The notes under the pieces were generated by a model, which did not search any database, was not told where the DNA came from, and was given only the letters and a program-made list of their open reading frames with translations. This document shows positions 33,604-42,313 of a stretch of DNA of 64,000 nucleotides, in pieces. The stretch spans positions 77,132 through 141,131 of the forward strand of contig DJJR01000080.1 in assembly GCA_002434245.1 (NCBI GenBank), given 5' to 3'. Position numbers and translations under genes: made by a program. Every line of letters begins with the position of its first letter. Within the stretch, counting starts at the first letter, position 1. This stretch comes from Pelosinus fermentans (GTDB taxonomy: Bacteria > Bacillota > Negativicutes > DSM-13327).

Positions 33604-34817
33604 TATATTGCCCTCATTCCATTGCGCTCAATTACAGTAAGGTGGGATTGAGCTTTGAGCTGCAGCAGATGAGCTGCCCCAATGATATTCATGCATAATT
33701 CAGCATATTGATCCGCAACAGTAGACCATTTCATTGTTCGGCCAACTGCCATTGTCTTCATTTCCATTTCTTTTTTCTCAGTTGGATTGCCAAGCACGGT
33801 TCGAATGCATGATGCCATCGATTCAGAATCTTTAAAATTACTAAGCATTCCACGACCGTCACCTAACATTTCCTCGGCATAACGATATGGAGTCGATACA
33901 ATTACCCTTCCGCGCCCCATAGCATATGCCAATGTTCCGCTGACTGCCTGTTCTTTAGACAAATAGGGTGTCAGATACATATCAGACATTTGAAGATAGG
34001 TAATCACTTCTTTTTTTGTTAGGTACTTATCAATAAATCGAATGTTATTCTGTACCCCAAGGCTTTGTGCCAAATCCATCAGACTCTGCCTGTATGTTTC
34101 ACCCATGCTTTCTTTGACACATGGATGGGTTTTACCAAGAATCAGATACATCAGATTTTCATAATCCGGGACGACCTTGGCCACCGCTTCAATTCCATAT
34201 TCCAAACCTTTAGCTGGACTAAGGAGTCCGAAGCTACTGATGATTTCCTTATTTCGCAAGCCGTAATCCATTTTTAATTTTCCCCTTGACTCGACCTGCA
34301 TGTTAGGAACTCCATGGGGTATAAACAAAAGTTTCTCTGACTCAATGCCGTAGGTTCCAGCCAATATGGGCATAGAACTTTTCGCCATCGTTACTACCTT
34401 TGTACTAAGTCTTCCCAGATCTCTGAGAACAGTTCGTTGTTTCGGCGACGGTTCTAACAACACAGTATGTGTCGTAATAATGAAAGGAATTTTCAGCCCC
34501 TTTGCTAAATCAATGATGTATTCGCCGCATTCACCGCCAAAAATCCCATATTCATGTTCAATAACTAAAAGATCCAAATTATCATTGGCCCATGATGCTG
34601 TCATCAAATAGCTTGTACGATCGTGCTGGCTCAATCTATATTTTATTCGGGAATTCTCACATTCTTTCTTATCCACTACTGCAATGACACTTGGACGTAT
34701 GAGTCCCATTTTGGCAATTTCAGTTACTAGATCTTCTGTAAATGTGGCTAAACCACATTCTCTAGGAGGATATGTGCTTAAAAAACCAATATGTTTTATT
34801 CTATTTTCCCTAACCAT
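33603..34817 (-). CDS. GT4-family glycosyltransferase
   Basis: 404 residues, GT-B fold. The N-domain starts IGFLSTYPPRECGLATFTED with a GGECGEYI piece; the C-domain shows ISSFGLLSPAKGLEYGIEA, then YLILGKTHP and the C-terminal donor site YLTPYLSKEQAVSGTLAYAM, where the E of the usual E-X7-E motif is partly replaced. Cytoplasmic, retaining transferase, probably using GDP-mannose given manC and GH130 nearby. AGGAGATAAAGAAA precedes the ATG at 34817. Confidence 0.88.
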   Translation of the reverse strand: MVRENRIKHIGFLSTYPPRECGLATFTEDLVTEIAKMGLIRPSVIAVVDKKECENSRIKYRLSQHDRTSYLMTASWANDNLDLLVIEHEYGIFGGECGEYIIDLAKGLKIPFIITTHTVLLEPSPKQRTVLRDLGRLSTKVVTMAKSSMPILAGTYGIESEKLLFIPHGVPNMQVESRGKLKMDYGLRNKEIISSFGLLSPAKGLEYGIEAVAKVVPDYENLMYLILGKTHPCVKESMGETYRQSLMDLAQSLGVQNNIRFIDKYLTKKEVITYLQMSDMYLTPYLSKEQAVSGTLAYAMGRGRVIVSTPYRYAEEMLGDGRGMLSNFKDSESMASCIRTVLGNPTEKKEMEMKTMAVGRTMKWSTVADQYAELCMNIIGAAHLLQLKAQSHLTVIERNGMRAI

Positions 34818-35045
34818 TTTCTTTATCTCCTTCTTTTTGAGCAGCCCTATTTAGATGTTTAGCTGCATCTTATCGATTTACGCTGCTTAGGTTCATCAAT
34901 CCACTTTTATAACTTGGATTGTGCCAAACCTTAACAAGGTGCAAACCACCATTGTGCGCTCATCTTAGCAAAAAAGGTCATCACCAGCAATTTAAAACAC
35001 CTTTAGATGTCTTCTAGATCCACTGTTGATGACCATTATCAGTCA

Positions 35046-35390
35046 TTACATTTTTCTGTTTTTATAGCTTAGTCCTTTATGAATCCCCCAATGACCTTTT
35101 CTGAGAGATTCAACATCAATCCATAGTTTCTGAGGAATCGGCTTACACGTTGTATACCAATCCTTTGCACCTTGTACTAATTTCTGCGGCGGCGCGTTTT
35201 TGCCAAAATGGGATATGTTAAGAAGCGACACGCTGATTCGGATGGTAGCATTATTTCCCCCAGACCATTCCTGGGCTTCTAGTTCCTTGTTCTTCGTTAG
35301 CCATACAACACCTCCACCTGACTGGTTAAGGCAGCCATGCTCTAATATTTGTTCCAAATTTTCTTCTGTTGTAAAGTGATATAGTTTCAT
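35046..35390 (-). CDS. Small protein of unknown function, possible ART-like fold
   Basis: 114 residues. The opening KLYHFTTEENLEQILEHGCL followed by VVWLTKNKE resembles the start of small ADP-ribosyltransferase-fold families such as DarT/DUF3990/KptA-like proteins (YHxT...L..IL..G). A conserved late glutamate is less clear: GVVWLT and KLWIDVES are candidates. No antitoxin-like partner is next to it. It sits inside the mannoside gene block but looks unrelated. GGGTG precedes the ATG. The fold assignment is a weak impression. Confidence 0.6.
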   Translation of the reverse strand: MKLYHFTTEENLEQILEHGCLNQSGGGVVWLTKNKELEAQEWSGGNNATIRISVSLLNISHFGKNAPPQKLVQGAKDWYTTCKPIPQKLWIDVESLRKGHWGIHKGLSYKNRKM

Positions 35391-35539
35391 ATTTCACCCG
35401 TGAAAATTAGTAATTTTTTTATAAAATTCATTTATTCTCTTCCTTTCTTCAAGACTCATGGTCACATGTTATAGTCTTTTTTTATTTTCAGCTTAGGTAT
35501 CTAATGAAGAGTAGCGTCTGATTTAAGCATCGATTCTGA

Positions 35540-36550
35540 CTAATAAAGCGCTTCATCTAAGGGTTCTGGACACTTTTTAACATATTCCAGCAAATCCCCT
35601 ACTCTGGCAGTAGCCAAGGCAATACAAGAATCGGCCCCTCCATAGTACATTTTAAGCAATCCGGTCTTATCGTCCAGCACCCAGCCACTTGGAAAAACGA
35701 CGTCATCAACGTCCCCCTCCCGTTCATACCCTTCCGTTGGTCCAAAGACCCATTCATCAGTGCGGTGCAATACCTTTGCCGGATTATCCAGATCCAGTAA
35801 TGCCAGACCGATTCGGTAAATCGAACCAGAAGCGGTTTGGCGCACTCCGTGATACACGAGTATCCAGCCTTCAGCAGTCTCGATGGGTGGCGCTGCAAGA
35901 CCAATTTTTCCACCATCCCACCAGCCACCCCGACGGGCGTGCATTACCACCTGGCGGTCTCCCCAATGGGTAAAGTTACTACCAGAATATGATAACCAAA
36001 TGTGAGAACCTGGTACATAATTAGTAGTAATTGGCCGATGAATCAGGACCCATTTTCCCTGTATTCGACGAGGAAAAAGGGCAGCATCTTTGTCTTCCGG
36101 CGGCATGAGCGGTCCGATCCGCTCAAACGTGATAAAGTCATTTGTCAGTGCCATCGCTACAAGCGGTCCACGACGAGAGTAAGCAGTATAGGTTATCGCC
36201 CACTTATTCAGCTCAGCAAGCCAAGTAATCCTAGGATCTTCAATTCCCCACCGTTCTTCCGGATAGTTTAGCGGATCTGATTCCAGCGTTGGCACTCTGT
36301 CAATCTGCCAATTGCTGACTCCATCATCACTAATCGCCTTAGTCAGGTGGGAAAAACCTCGCCGATCCTCTACACGAGCCAGCAGCAATACTTTACCGTG
36401 AAACATAGTAGCTGCTGGATTGAATACTGAATGTGCAGGATAGGGCCAGTCTTTCGCTGTCAAAATCGGATTCTTTGGATGCCGCTTAAACAGTTCAATA
36501 AATGTATGATTATCGTTTTTCAACTGAGTGTCAAACCTATTTTTATCCAT
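35540..36550 (-). CDS. GH130-family mannoside phosphorylase/hydrolase
   Basis: 336 residues, a single five-bladed beta-propeller. Family marks: HPKNPILTAKDWPYPAHSVF at the N-terminus, FNPAATMFHGKVLLLARVED, the general-acid region RWGIEDPRITWL, then DKDAALFPRRIQGKWVLIHR and SYSGSNFTHWGDRQVV. GH130 enzymes phosphorolyse (or, in some clades, hydrolyse) beta-1,4- or beta-1,2-mannosides to mannose-1-phosphate, which ManC could use. The Arg/Lys/His-rich FPRRI...HRP segment is compatible with phosphate binding, hence a phosphorylase, but I cannot set the clade. Cytoplasmic: no signal. Ribosome site TAGGGGGC. Confidence 0.9.
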   Translation of the reverse strand: MDKNRFDTQLKNDNHTFIELFKRHPKNPILTAKDWPYPAHSVFNPAATMFHGKVLLLARVEDRRGFSHLTKAISDDGVSNWQIDRVPTLESDPLNYPEERWGIEDPRITWLAELNKWAITYTAYSRRGPLVAMALTNDFITFERIGPLMPPEDKDAALFPRRIQGKWVLIHRPITTNYVPGSHIWLSYSGSNFTHWGDRQVVMHARRGGWWDGGKIGLAAPPIETAEGWILVYHGVRQTASGSIYRIGLALLDLDNPAKVLHRTDEWVFGPTEGYEREGDVDDVVFPSGWVLDDKTGLLKMYYGGADSCIALATARVGDLLEYVKKCPEPLDEALY

Positions 36551-36908
36551 AAAAAAAGCCCCCTACGTTTGGATATTCGGCGCGTTGCCGGCAAGTGTGA
36601 TATCTCACACCCAGTCTGTATATCCCGTGGCGGTTAAAGCACAATATAGTATTGTTACCAATCGTCAGACAGTAGGTTCAAACGATTTATACTTTATTAT
36701 ACTACAAATAATTATTTCCGTCAAACAATCGTTTTTCCCGAATAAACAATCATCCATTTCTATTGAACATTTTTTAACAATTTTCGAATTTATAGCAGGG
36801 TATATGCATAAATCAATCCTCTATTTGTAATTTCCAAGAGCTTATTTATTTCTTATTATATCCTGGCAGGACATACCATGATGACTTCAATTTTAATAGG
36901 ATTTCTGA
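36551..36908. other. Promoter region upstream of the GH130 gene
   Basis: This 358-bp gap holds no gene. Two adjoining palindromes lie 35-60 bp ahead of the GH130 start: TTGCCGGCAA (36585-36594) and GTGTGA-TATC-TCACAC (36595-36610). They may be operator sites or a leader hairpin. The rest is AT-rich, with possible minus-strand promoter text around 36690-36720 and nothing else I can name. Confidence 0.5.
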
Positions 36909-37922
36909 TTAACTATATTTTTTCAATATTTCTTTGTAAACCTCAATATATTGTTTTACCATTTTCTCCTGTGTAAATTTGCATTCAACCGTTTTGCGGC
37001 AGTCTTCCCGTGAAATATTTCTGACATCTTTAATTTTCTCAGCCATTTCCTCCACATCAGACACAATAAACCCATTCATACCATCCTGAATAATTTCGGG
37101 CATAGAACCTTTATTAAATGCAAGGACAGGTGTTCCGCATGCCATTGATTCCACAATACTAAGACCAAAAGGCTCATTAAAATGAATGGGATGCAGCAAT
37201 GCATATGCATTACCCAGAACGTTATTTCTTTCTTCAGGACCTACGGAGCCAATGTAACATACATCGTCATTAAGATATGGCTCTACGTTATTTTCGTAAT
37301 AGGACTTATCCTGTATAATACCAGCAATAACCAGCTTCATTTTTGCTCTTTTAGCAACTTGTATTGCCTCCCAAGTTCCCTTGTCCTTATGTATTCTTCC
37401 AAAGTAAACTAAATAATTGCCCTGTTCTTTGTTTAATGTAAATTTTTCGATGTCAATGCCATGGTATACAGTCCTTATATAATCCAGATCCTCATGCCGG
37501 TCCGCATTACTAATAGAAACATAGTGAGTTTTTTTGTTATATTTTCTATACACAGGCATAATTTTAGGCGAGGAGAATCCATGTATCGTTGTTATAACTG
37601 GTGTTTTTATAAGACCGCTATAGGTCAGAGGTAAAAAATCATAATTGTTATGTATGATGTCAAATTCATCTGCCTGCTCCATGATTTCGGATATATGCAA
37701 AGATTCCCAAACTTTTGCATCCAGTTCTTTGTCTTCTTCATAGGGCGCTTTGCACACACTACGAAGCTTCGCACTGGTTAATGAATCGCCAGTAGCATAG
37801 AGTGTTACATCAATCCCCTCTTTCACAAGTCCCTCTGCCAATAAGGAAACGACTCTCTCCCAAGGACCATAATGCCTAGGCGGCGTCCTCCATGCAATTG
37901 GTGAAATGATTGCAACTTTCAT
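36909..37922 (-). CDS. GT4-family glycosyltransferase
   Basis: 337 residues, GT-B fold. N-domain: VAIISPIAWRTPPRHYGPWE, FDIIHNNYDFLPL, TTIHGFSS. C-domain: YLVYFGRIHKDKGTWEAIQV, YIGSVGPEERNNVLGNAYAL and PIHFNEPFGLSIVESMACGT, which contains the E-X7-E nucleotide-sugar site. Retaining transferase of the type that often accepts GDP-mannose or UDP-sugars. GAGGGGG precedes the ATG. It is about 360 bp upstream of the GH130 gene on the same strand and begins the mannoside block. Confidence 0.88.
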   Translation of the reverse strand: MKVAIISPIAWRTPPRHYGPWERVVSLLAEGLVKEGIDVTLYATGDSLTSAKLRSVCKAPYEEDKELDAKVWESLHISEIMEQADEFDIIHNNYDFLPLTYSGLIKTPVITTIHGFSSPKIMPVYRKYNKKTHYVSISNADRHEDLDYIRTVYHGIDIEKFTLNKEQGNYLVYFGRIHKDKGTWEAIQVAKRAKMKLVIAGIIQDKSYYENNVEPYLNDDVCYIGSVGPEERNNVLGNAYALLHPIHFNEPFGLSIVESMACGTPVLAFNKGSMPEIIQDGMNGFIVSDVEEMAEKIKDVRNISREDCRKTVECKFTQEKMVKQYIEVYKEILKKYS

Positions 37923-38114
37923 ATTAAAAATCCCCCTCCATATTTCCCCTCAAAAACCACTCTACATACTTACTATATATGAACTTCGGCAGGAACAAGG
38001 GTGAAGCCTCTATTCCTCAAGTATCCGGAAGCTTTTATTTTACCAGAGCGGCTTTACTATGAAAGATTTCCCCTAATAATGAGAGTAACGTTTTTAATTT
38101 TTCTCATATAGTGA

Positions 38115-38143
38115 TTGACAAAATCCCAAAATGGGATTATGTT
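38115..38143 (+). promoter_or_regulatory. Promoter with operator in its spacer
   Basis: TTGACA (38115-38120), 17-bp spacer, TATGTT (38138-38143). The spacer carries an inverted repeat AATCCC-AAAAT-GGGATT (38122-38138), well placed for repression of the FAH-family gene. Confidence 0.65.
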
Positions 38144-38183
38144 AAATTTTGTATACTATTTTTTTAAGAGGAGGGATACTTGC

Positions 38184-39098
38184 ATGCATTTTTTAACCTA
38201 TCAATCTAACGGTCAAGAAGACATCGGGCTCTTGACAGCAGACCAAAAACAGATCATTCCTCTGCTGGCCGCCGAGCATTATTTTTATGGTGAAACCATA
38301 TTGCCGACCACGCTGCTCTCTCTTATTCAGCAAGGTGAATTAGCTTTACAGCGAGTCAAGTCGATCGTGAAATCAGTAGAAGCACAAAACGATCTTCCAT
38401 TTCTGCTGTCACCGGACAACATCCGGATTGTGGCACCAATTCCTCATCCTGTCAAAAATATATTCTGCATTGGCAAAAACTATGCCGAGCATGCTTTGGA
38501 GGGTGATACAAGCGCCGACCCGAGTGTAGCCATCCCTAAATATCCGGTTATCTTTACCAAGGCTCCCACTACGGTAATTGGTCCTGGCGACATCATCAAC
38601 AGTCATAGCCAAGTTACCAATGCTTTGGACTATGAGGTAGAACTGGCTGTAATCATCGGGAAGAAGGCTTCCTATGTTAGCAAAGAAGAGGCAATGGACT
38701 ATGTATTTGGCTATACTATTCTTAATGATGTGACAGCACGGGATTTACAAAAACGTCACCAGCAGTGGTTTCGCGGCAAAAGTCTTGATACTACAGCACC
38801 AATGGGTCCCTTCCTTGTTCACAAGACTTCTGTTCCTTCGGTCAATGACCTAACAGTAACATTAAAGGTAAACGACGAGCTAAGACAGCATGCTAACACA
38901 CATTCTCTAATTTTTGATATTCCAACACTTATTAGTACGATTTCCTCTGGTATCACTCTTGAACCCGGAGATATTATCTCTACCGGCACCCCTGCCGGCG
39001 TTGGAGCCTATTCAACACCTCCAGTATTTTTGAAGCCTGGAGACAAACTGGAACTATCAATTACTGGTCTCGGAACATTAATCAACACAGTAGGCTAG
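38184..39098 (+). CDS. Fumarylacetoacetate hydrolase (FAH) family protein
   Basis: 304 residues with ATG at 38184, nine bases after GAGGAGGG; upstream in-frame codons lie in the promoter and are not translated. The FAH fold is clear: NIFCIGKNYAEHALEGD, VIFTKAPTTVIGPGDII, DYEVELAVIIGKKA with the E-X-E metal ligands, LNDVTARDLQKRHQQWFRGK and GDIISTGTPAGVG. Family members hydrolyse or decarboxylate acylpyruvates, oxaloacetate, or catechol meta-cleavage diacids. Which one applies is unclear, as no aromatic pathway surrounds it. Cytoplasmic. Its own promoter has a spacer palindrome, so it looks individually regulated. Confidence 0.88.
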   Translation: MHFLTYQSNGQEDIGLLTADQKQIIPLLAAEHYFYGETILPTTLLSLIQQGELALQRVKSIVKSVEAQNDLPFLLSPDNIRIVAPIPHPVKNIFCIGKNYAEHALEGDTSADPSVAIPKYPVIFTKAPTTVIGPGDIINSHSQVTNALDYEVELAVIIGKKASYVSKEEAMDYVFGYTILNDVTARDLQKRHQQWFRGKSLDTTAPMGPFLVHKTSVPSVNDLTVTLKVNDELRQHANTHSLIFDIPTLISTISSGITLEPGDIISTGTPAGVGAYSTPPVFLKPGDKLELSITGLGTLINTVG

Positions 39099-39150
39099 TA
39101 GTCCGCCAAGACTAACGCTATGGGATTCAGGCTAGGTGGACTACTAGTCA

Positions 39151-39188
39151 ATGCCCCTTGGTCAATCACTGACCAAGGGGCATTACAC
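39151..39188 (+). terminator. Terminator of the FAH-family gene
   Basis: ATGCCCCTTGGTCA (39151-39164) and TGACCAAGGGGCAT (39170-39183) form a perfect 14-bp stem. A second, imperfect stem (CTAGTAGTCCGCC 39096-39108 with 39135-39147) overlaps the stop codon. Confidence 0.75.
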
Positions 39189-39221
39189 ATTCATAGCTGT
39201 CTATTTAAATGCTAACAACTT

Positions 39222-40037
39222 TTATTCCTCCATAAATTGCACCAATTCTTTATTGAATTTATCCCGCTGGTCATAGAACAGTCCGTGACCGCTGTATTTG
39301 AAGGGTACAAGTTTAGAGTTTCTAATTCCTTCATGTTGTGCAATGGCCAATGGAAACAGGCAAACTTTATCGTGAATGCCATGAAGAATTAATGTAGGAA
39401 CGCATATGGCTTCAAGATCGGAAAAGAGTCTTTCTTCATCCAGCCACGAGTTCGCGACTGCAGCAGTAGACCATCCTGCCGCTTGTAACCCTAATTGGAA
39501 GAACCAGTCTGAAAAAGGCTGGGTTACATACTGAAAGAAAAACATATCTCCAAAGCCCCTAAGCATTTTGGGACGATCCTCCAGTGTATCTTGAATGATT
39601 TTATCTACGTCTTCTTTCTTTAATCCATGAGGAAAATATGGACGTTGAATCAGGCTGGGAGCTGCGGCTGCAAAAAGAGCAAGCTTCGCTACTCCATAGC
39701 CATTGTGGCGGGCCATGTAGCGAATCGCAATGCCTCCCCCTGTAGAATGTCCTCCTAGTACAAAGTCTTCTAAGCAAAGGGCTTCAACCACACATCGAAT
39801 ATCATCTGCAAATTGGTCGTAGTCATAGCCTCCCCAAGGCTTATCCGAATTGCCGAATCCTCTAAGATCAATTCCAATGCAACGATAGCCCATTGTTGGG
39901 AGCTGGTCAAATTGATACTCAAACATTCTATGATTAGCAGGCCAGCCATGTATAAATACAATGGTCTTACTGCTTCCCGGGTTGACATCTTCCACATAAA
40001 GATTTATGTTCGGTTCCACTTCAATAAAATATCCCAT
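39222..40037 (-). CDS. Alpha/beta hydrolase
   Basis: 271 residues. Oxyanion-loop HGWPANH near residue 33, nucleophile elbow GGHSTGGGIA with the catalytic Ser, acid in ILHGIHDK, and final His in YSGHGLFYD. The type is like chloroperoxidase/epoxide hydrolase-like lipolactonases; no haloalkane-specific residues are obvious. The ATG at 40037 is spaced properly from GGAG; the in-frame GTG at 40046 overlaps it. Substrate unknown. Confidence 0.88.
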   Translation of the reverse strand: MGYFIEVEPNINLYVEDVNPGSSKTIVFIHGWPANHRMFEYQFDQLPTMGYRCIGIDLRGFGNSDKPWGGYDYDQFADDIRCVVEALCLEDFVLGGHSTGGGIAIRYMARHNGYGVAKLALFAAAAPSLIQRPYFPHGLKKEDVDKIIQDTLEDRPKMLRGFGDMFFFQYVTQPFSDWFFQLGLQAAGWSTAAVANSWLDEERLFSDLEAICVPTLILHGIHDKVCLFPLAIAQHEGIRNSKLVPFKYSGHGLFYDQRDKFNKELVQFMEE

Positions 40038-40144
40038 GCAAATCACTCCATCAAAAGTCTCTACATGGTACTATATTCAACTCATAACAAAAAAGCGCAG
40101 AATAGGTCGTATCTAGAATGGTTAAAAATTCCTTTGCAAAAACC

Positions 40145-40167
40145 AAACGTATGTTCTACAATATAAT
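40145..40167 (+). promoter_or_regulatory. LexA-like box over the promoter of the DNA-repair pair
   Basis: AAACGTATGTTC (40145-40156) matches the Firmicute LexA motif GAAC-N4-GTTC at 7 of 8 positions and lies 5 bp before TATAAT (40162-40167). No good -35 is seen. It suggests SOS control. Confidence 0.45.
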
Positions 40168-40193
40168 GAAGATACATAAAGGAGTTAATGCAC

Positions 40194-41531
40194 ATGGATG
40201 TTTTTGACAAGCTGAAAATTTTGACCGATGCAGCCAAATATGATGTGGCCTGCACCTCCAGCGGAGTGAATAAAAAGGCGGCCGCCGGAGGAATTGGCAG
40301 TGCAGCGGCCAGCGGCATCTGCCACAGCTTCTCAGGAGACGGTCGGTGCATCTCACTATTAAAGGTATTGATGACCAACGTATGCGCCTATGATTGTAAA
40401 TACTGCGTAAACCGTAAGTCAAATGACACCCCACGGGCGTCTTTTACACCACGGGAATTGGCAGAACTGACCATCAATTTTTATCGACGCAATTATATTG
40501 AAGGGCTTTTCTTGAGTTCTGGCGTACTGAAAAATCCTGACTATACCACCGAGCAAATGATTGAGGCACTGCGAATCCTACGAGAGGAATACCGATTTTT
40601 TGGATACATCCATGCGAAAGCCATTCCTGGAACAGATAGCGGTCTCATTGCCCGGTTGGGCATGCTGACTGATCGCATGAGTGTAAATATTGAACTGCCT
40701 TCCCAGAGCAGTCTGCAGCTGCTGGCACCGGATAAATCAAAGCATTCTATTTTAGCACCTATGAAATACATTCAAAATCGCATCCAAGAAAATTCTACAG
40801 ATATCATAAAATATCGCCATGCACCAAAGTTTGTTCCTGCCGGCCAGAGTACTCAAATGATTATCGGCGCTACGCCAGATACTGATTTTCAGATCTTGAA
40901 TTTAACAGAAGGTCTTTATAAAAAATATAAGTTAAAACGGGTATTTTTTTCTGCCTATATGCCTGTAGCTGAAAACGCCCTGCTACCCACCTTAGATACA
41001 ACTCCGCCTCTTTGGCGGGAACATAGGCTTTATCAAGCGGATTGGCTGCTTCGATTTTACGGTTTCACGGCAAATGAGCTCCTGGATCAGCAGCACCAAA
41101 GCTTCAATCCCTTTTTAGACCCAAAATGCAATTGGGCACTTCATCATATGGATTTCTTTCCTATGAATGTAAACCGAGCACCCTACAGTGACTTGCTGCG
41201 GGTGCCGGGCATTGGCGTAAACAGCGCCAAACGAATTGTAATTGCCCGCCGCTTAGCAACCCTCCAATTTAATGATCTAAAGAAACTGGGAGTTGTACTA
41301 AAGCGGGCACAGTATTTCATTACTTGCAGCGGTAAAGCCACTGGCAACTTAAAAATTACCCAGGATAAAGTACTACAATCTTTAATGTCAGAAAAAACCT
41401 TAGGTATGTATCACCAGAGTTTCCCACTTCAATCACAAAACAAGCAGCTCTCTCTTTTTGAACAGCCATCCTTGCTATTATCCGGATACCCACAGGAGGA
41501 TCTTCAAAGATGTTTGACCAGTCCAATCTGA
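40194..41531 (+). CDS. Radical SAM DNA modification/repair protein with helix-hairpin-helix
   Basis: About 445 residues. The radical-SAM cluster motif CAYDCKYC (CxxxCxxC) sits near residue 65; RVPGIGVNSAKRIVIARRLA near residue 340 is a DNA-binding helix-hairpin-helix. This matches the family of putative DNA modification/repair radical SAM proteins that always pair with a DUF4130 partner (next gene), distantly related to spore photoproduct lyase. Start ATG 40194 is nine bases after AAGGAG; ATG 40188 is too close. Cytoplasmic, acts on DNA by inference; the actual lesion or base is unknown. Confidence 0.92.
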   Translation: MDVFDKLKILTDAAKYDVACTSSGVNKKAAAGGIGSAAASGICHSFSGDGRCISLLKVLMTNVCAYDCKYCVNRKSNDTPRASFTPRELAELTINFYRRNYIEGLFLSSGVLKNPDYTTEQMIEALRILREEYRFFGYIHAKAIPGTDSGLIARLGMLTDRMSVNIELPSQSSLQLLAPDKSKHSILAPMKYIQNRIQENSTDIIKYRHAPKFVPAGQSTQMIIGATPDTDFQILNLTEGLYKKYKLKRVFFSAYMPVAENALLPTLDTTPPLWREHRLYQADWLLRFYGFTANELLDQQHQSFNPFLDPKCNWALHHMDFFPMNVNRAPYSDLLRVPGIGVNSAKRIVIARRLATLQFNDLKKLGVVLKRAQYFITCSGKATGNLKITQDKVLQSLMSEKTLGMYHQSFPLQSQNKQLSLFEQPSLLLSGYPQEDLQRCLTSPI

Positions 41532-42313
41532 TTTATCGTTATGACGGAAGCTTTGACGGGCTGCTCTGCTGCGTATTTGAAAGCTATGATAAAAAAGAAA
41601 TTCCGACAGAAATCATCCTGCCGGATACCTCTCAGACATTTCTCTTCACCGCTAAAGAAATTAAGACTGACATCGAAAAATCAAGCCGAGTACTGGCTTC
41701 CATCCCGGAAAAAATGGGATATGATGCCCTGAATTTCATACGACGCGCCTTCCTAACCTGTGCTGCAAAAAAAGAGCTGTACATCCTTCTATTCCTTCGT
41801 TTGGGTTATCGCTATGGACGATCCATAATGGGTATGTTGACCGATGACACTGTCAATACCCTTTTTAAGGCTGTGAAACATTTAGATAACGAAAGTCACC
41901 TGCTGAAAGGCTTTGTACGTTTTTCCATCTTCAACAATGTTCTGGTTGCCCAAATAGAGCCAAAAAATTACGTACTGCCGCTGATGACTCAGCATTTTAG
42001 CGAACGTTATCCAGAAGAACGTTTTTTCATCTATGATAAAACCCATGGCATGGCATTGGTTTACCAGCCTTACCAATCTGCCATAATTCCAATTGAAGAT
42101 CTTGAGCTTCCTGAACCGGATGAACAAGAACAATCCTACCGGGAACTGTGGAAGCTCTTCTACGATACCATCGAGATACAGGGCCGTCACAACCCTAAAT
42201 GCCGTATGAGCCATATGCCGAAGCGCTACTGGAAGTATATGACAGAATTCGGCAGTTCCCCCAAAAAATCTCACCTGAAACTGGAGGATACCGCCAAGTT
42301 CCTTATACCATAA
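41510..42313 (+). CDS. DUF4130 partner of the radical SAM protein (uracil-DNA-glycosylase-like)
   Basis: 267 residues. It begins IYRYDGSFDGLLCCVFESYD, the standard opening of this group, and ends with RYWKYMTEFGS. The middle carries KNYVLPLMTQHFSERYPEER and FFIYDKTHGMALVY. Distantly related to UdgX/uracil-DNA glycosylase superfamily by published predictions that I recall, but no catalytic evidence is visible here. It overlaps the radical SAM gene by 22 bp, so the two are made together. AGGAGGATCTTCAAAG precedes the ATG. The gene ends 11 bp inside the convergent MATE gene. Confidence 0.88.
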   Translation: MFDQSNLIYRYDGSFDGLLCCVFESYDKKEIPTEIILPDTSQTFLFTAKEIKTDIEKSSRVLASIPEKMGYDALNFIRRAFLTCAAKKELYILLFLRLGYRYGRSIMGMLTDDTVNTLFKAVKHLDNESHLLKGFVRFSIFNNVLVAQIEPKNYVLPLMTQHFSERYPEERFFIYDKTHGMALVYQPYQSAIIPIEDLELPEPDEQEQSYRELWKLFYDTIEIQGRHNPKCRMSHMPKRYWKYMTEFGSSPKKSHLKLEDTAKFLIP

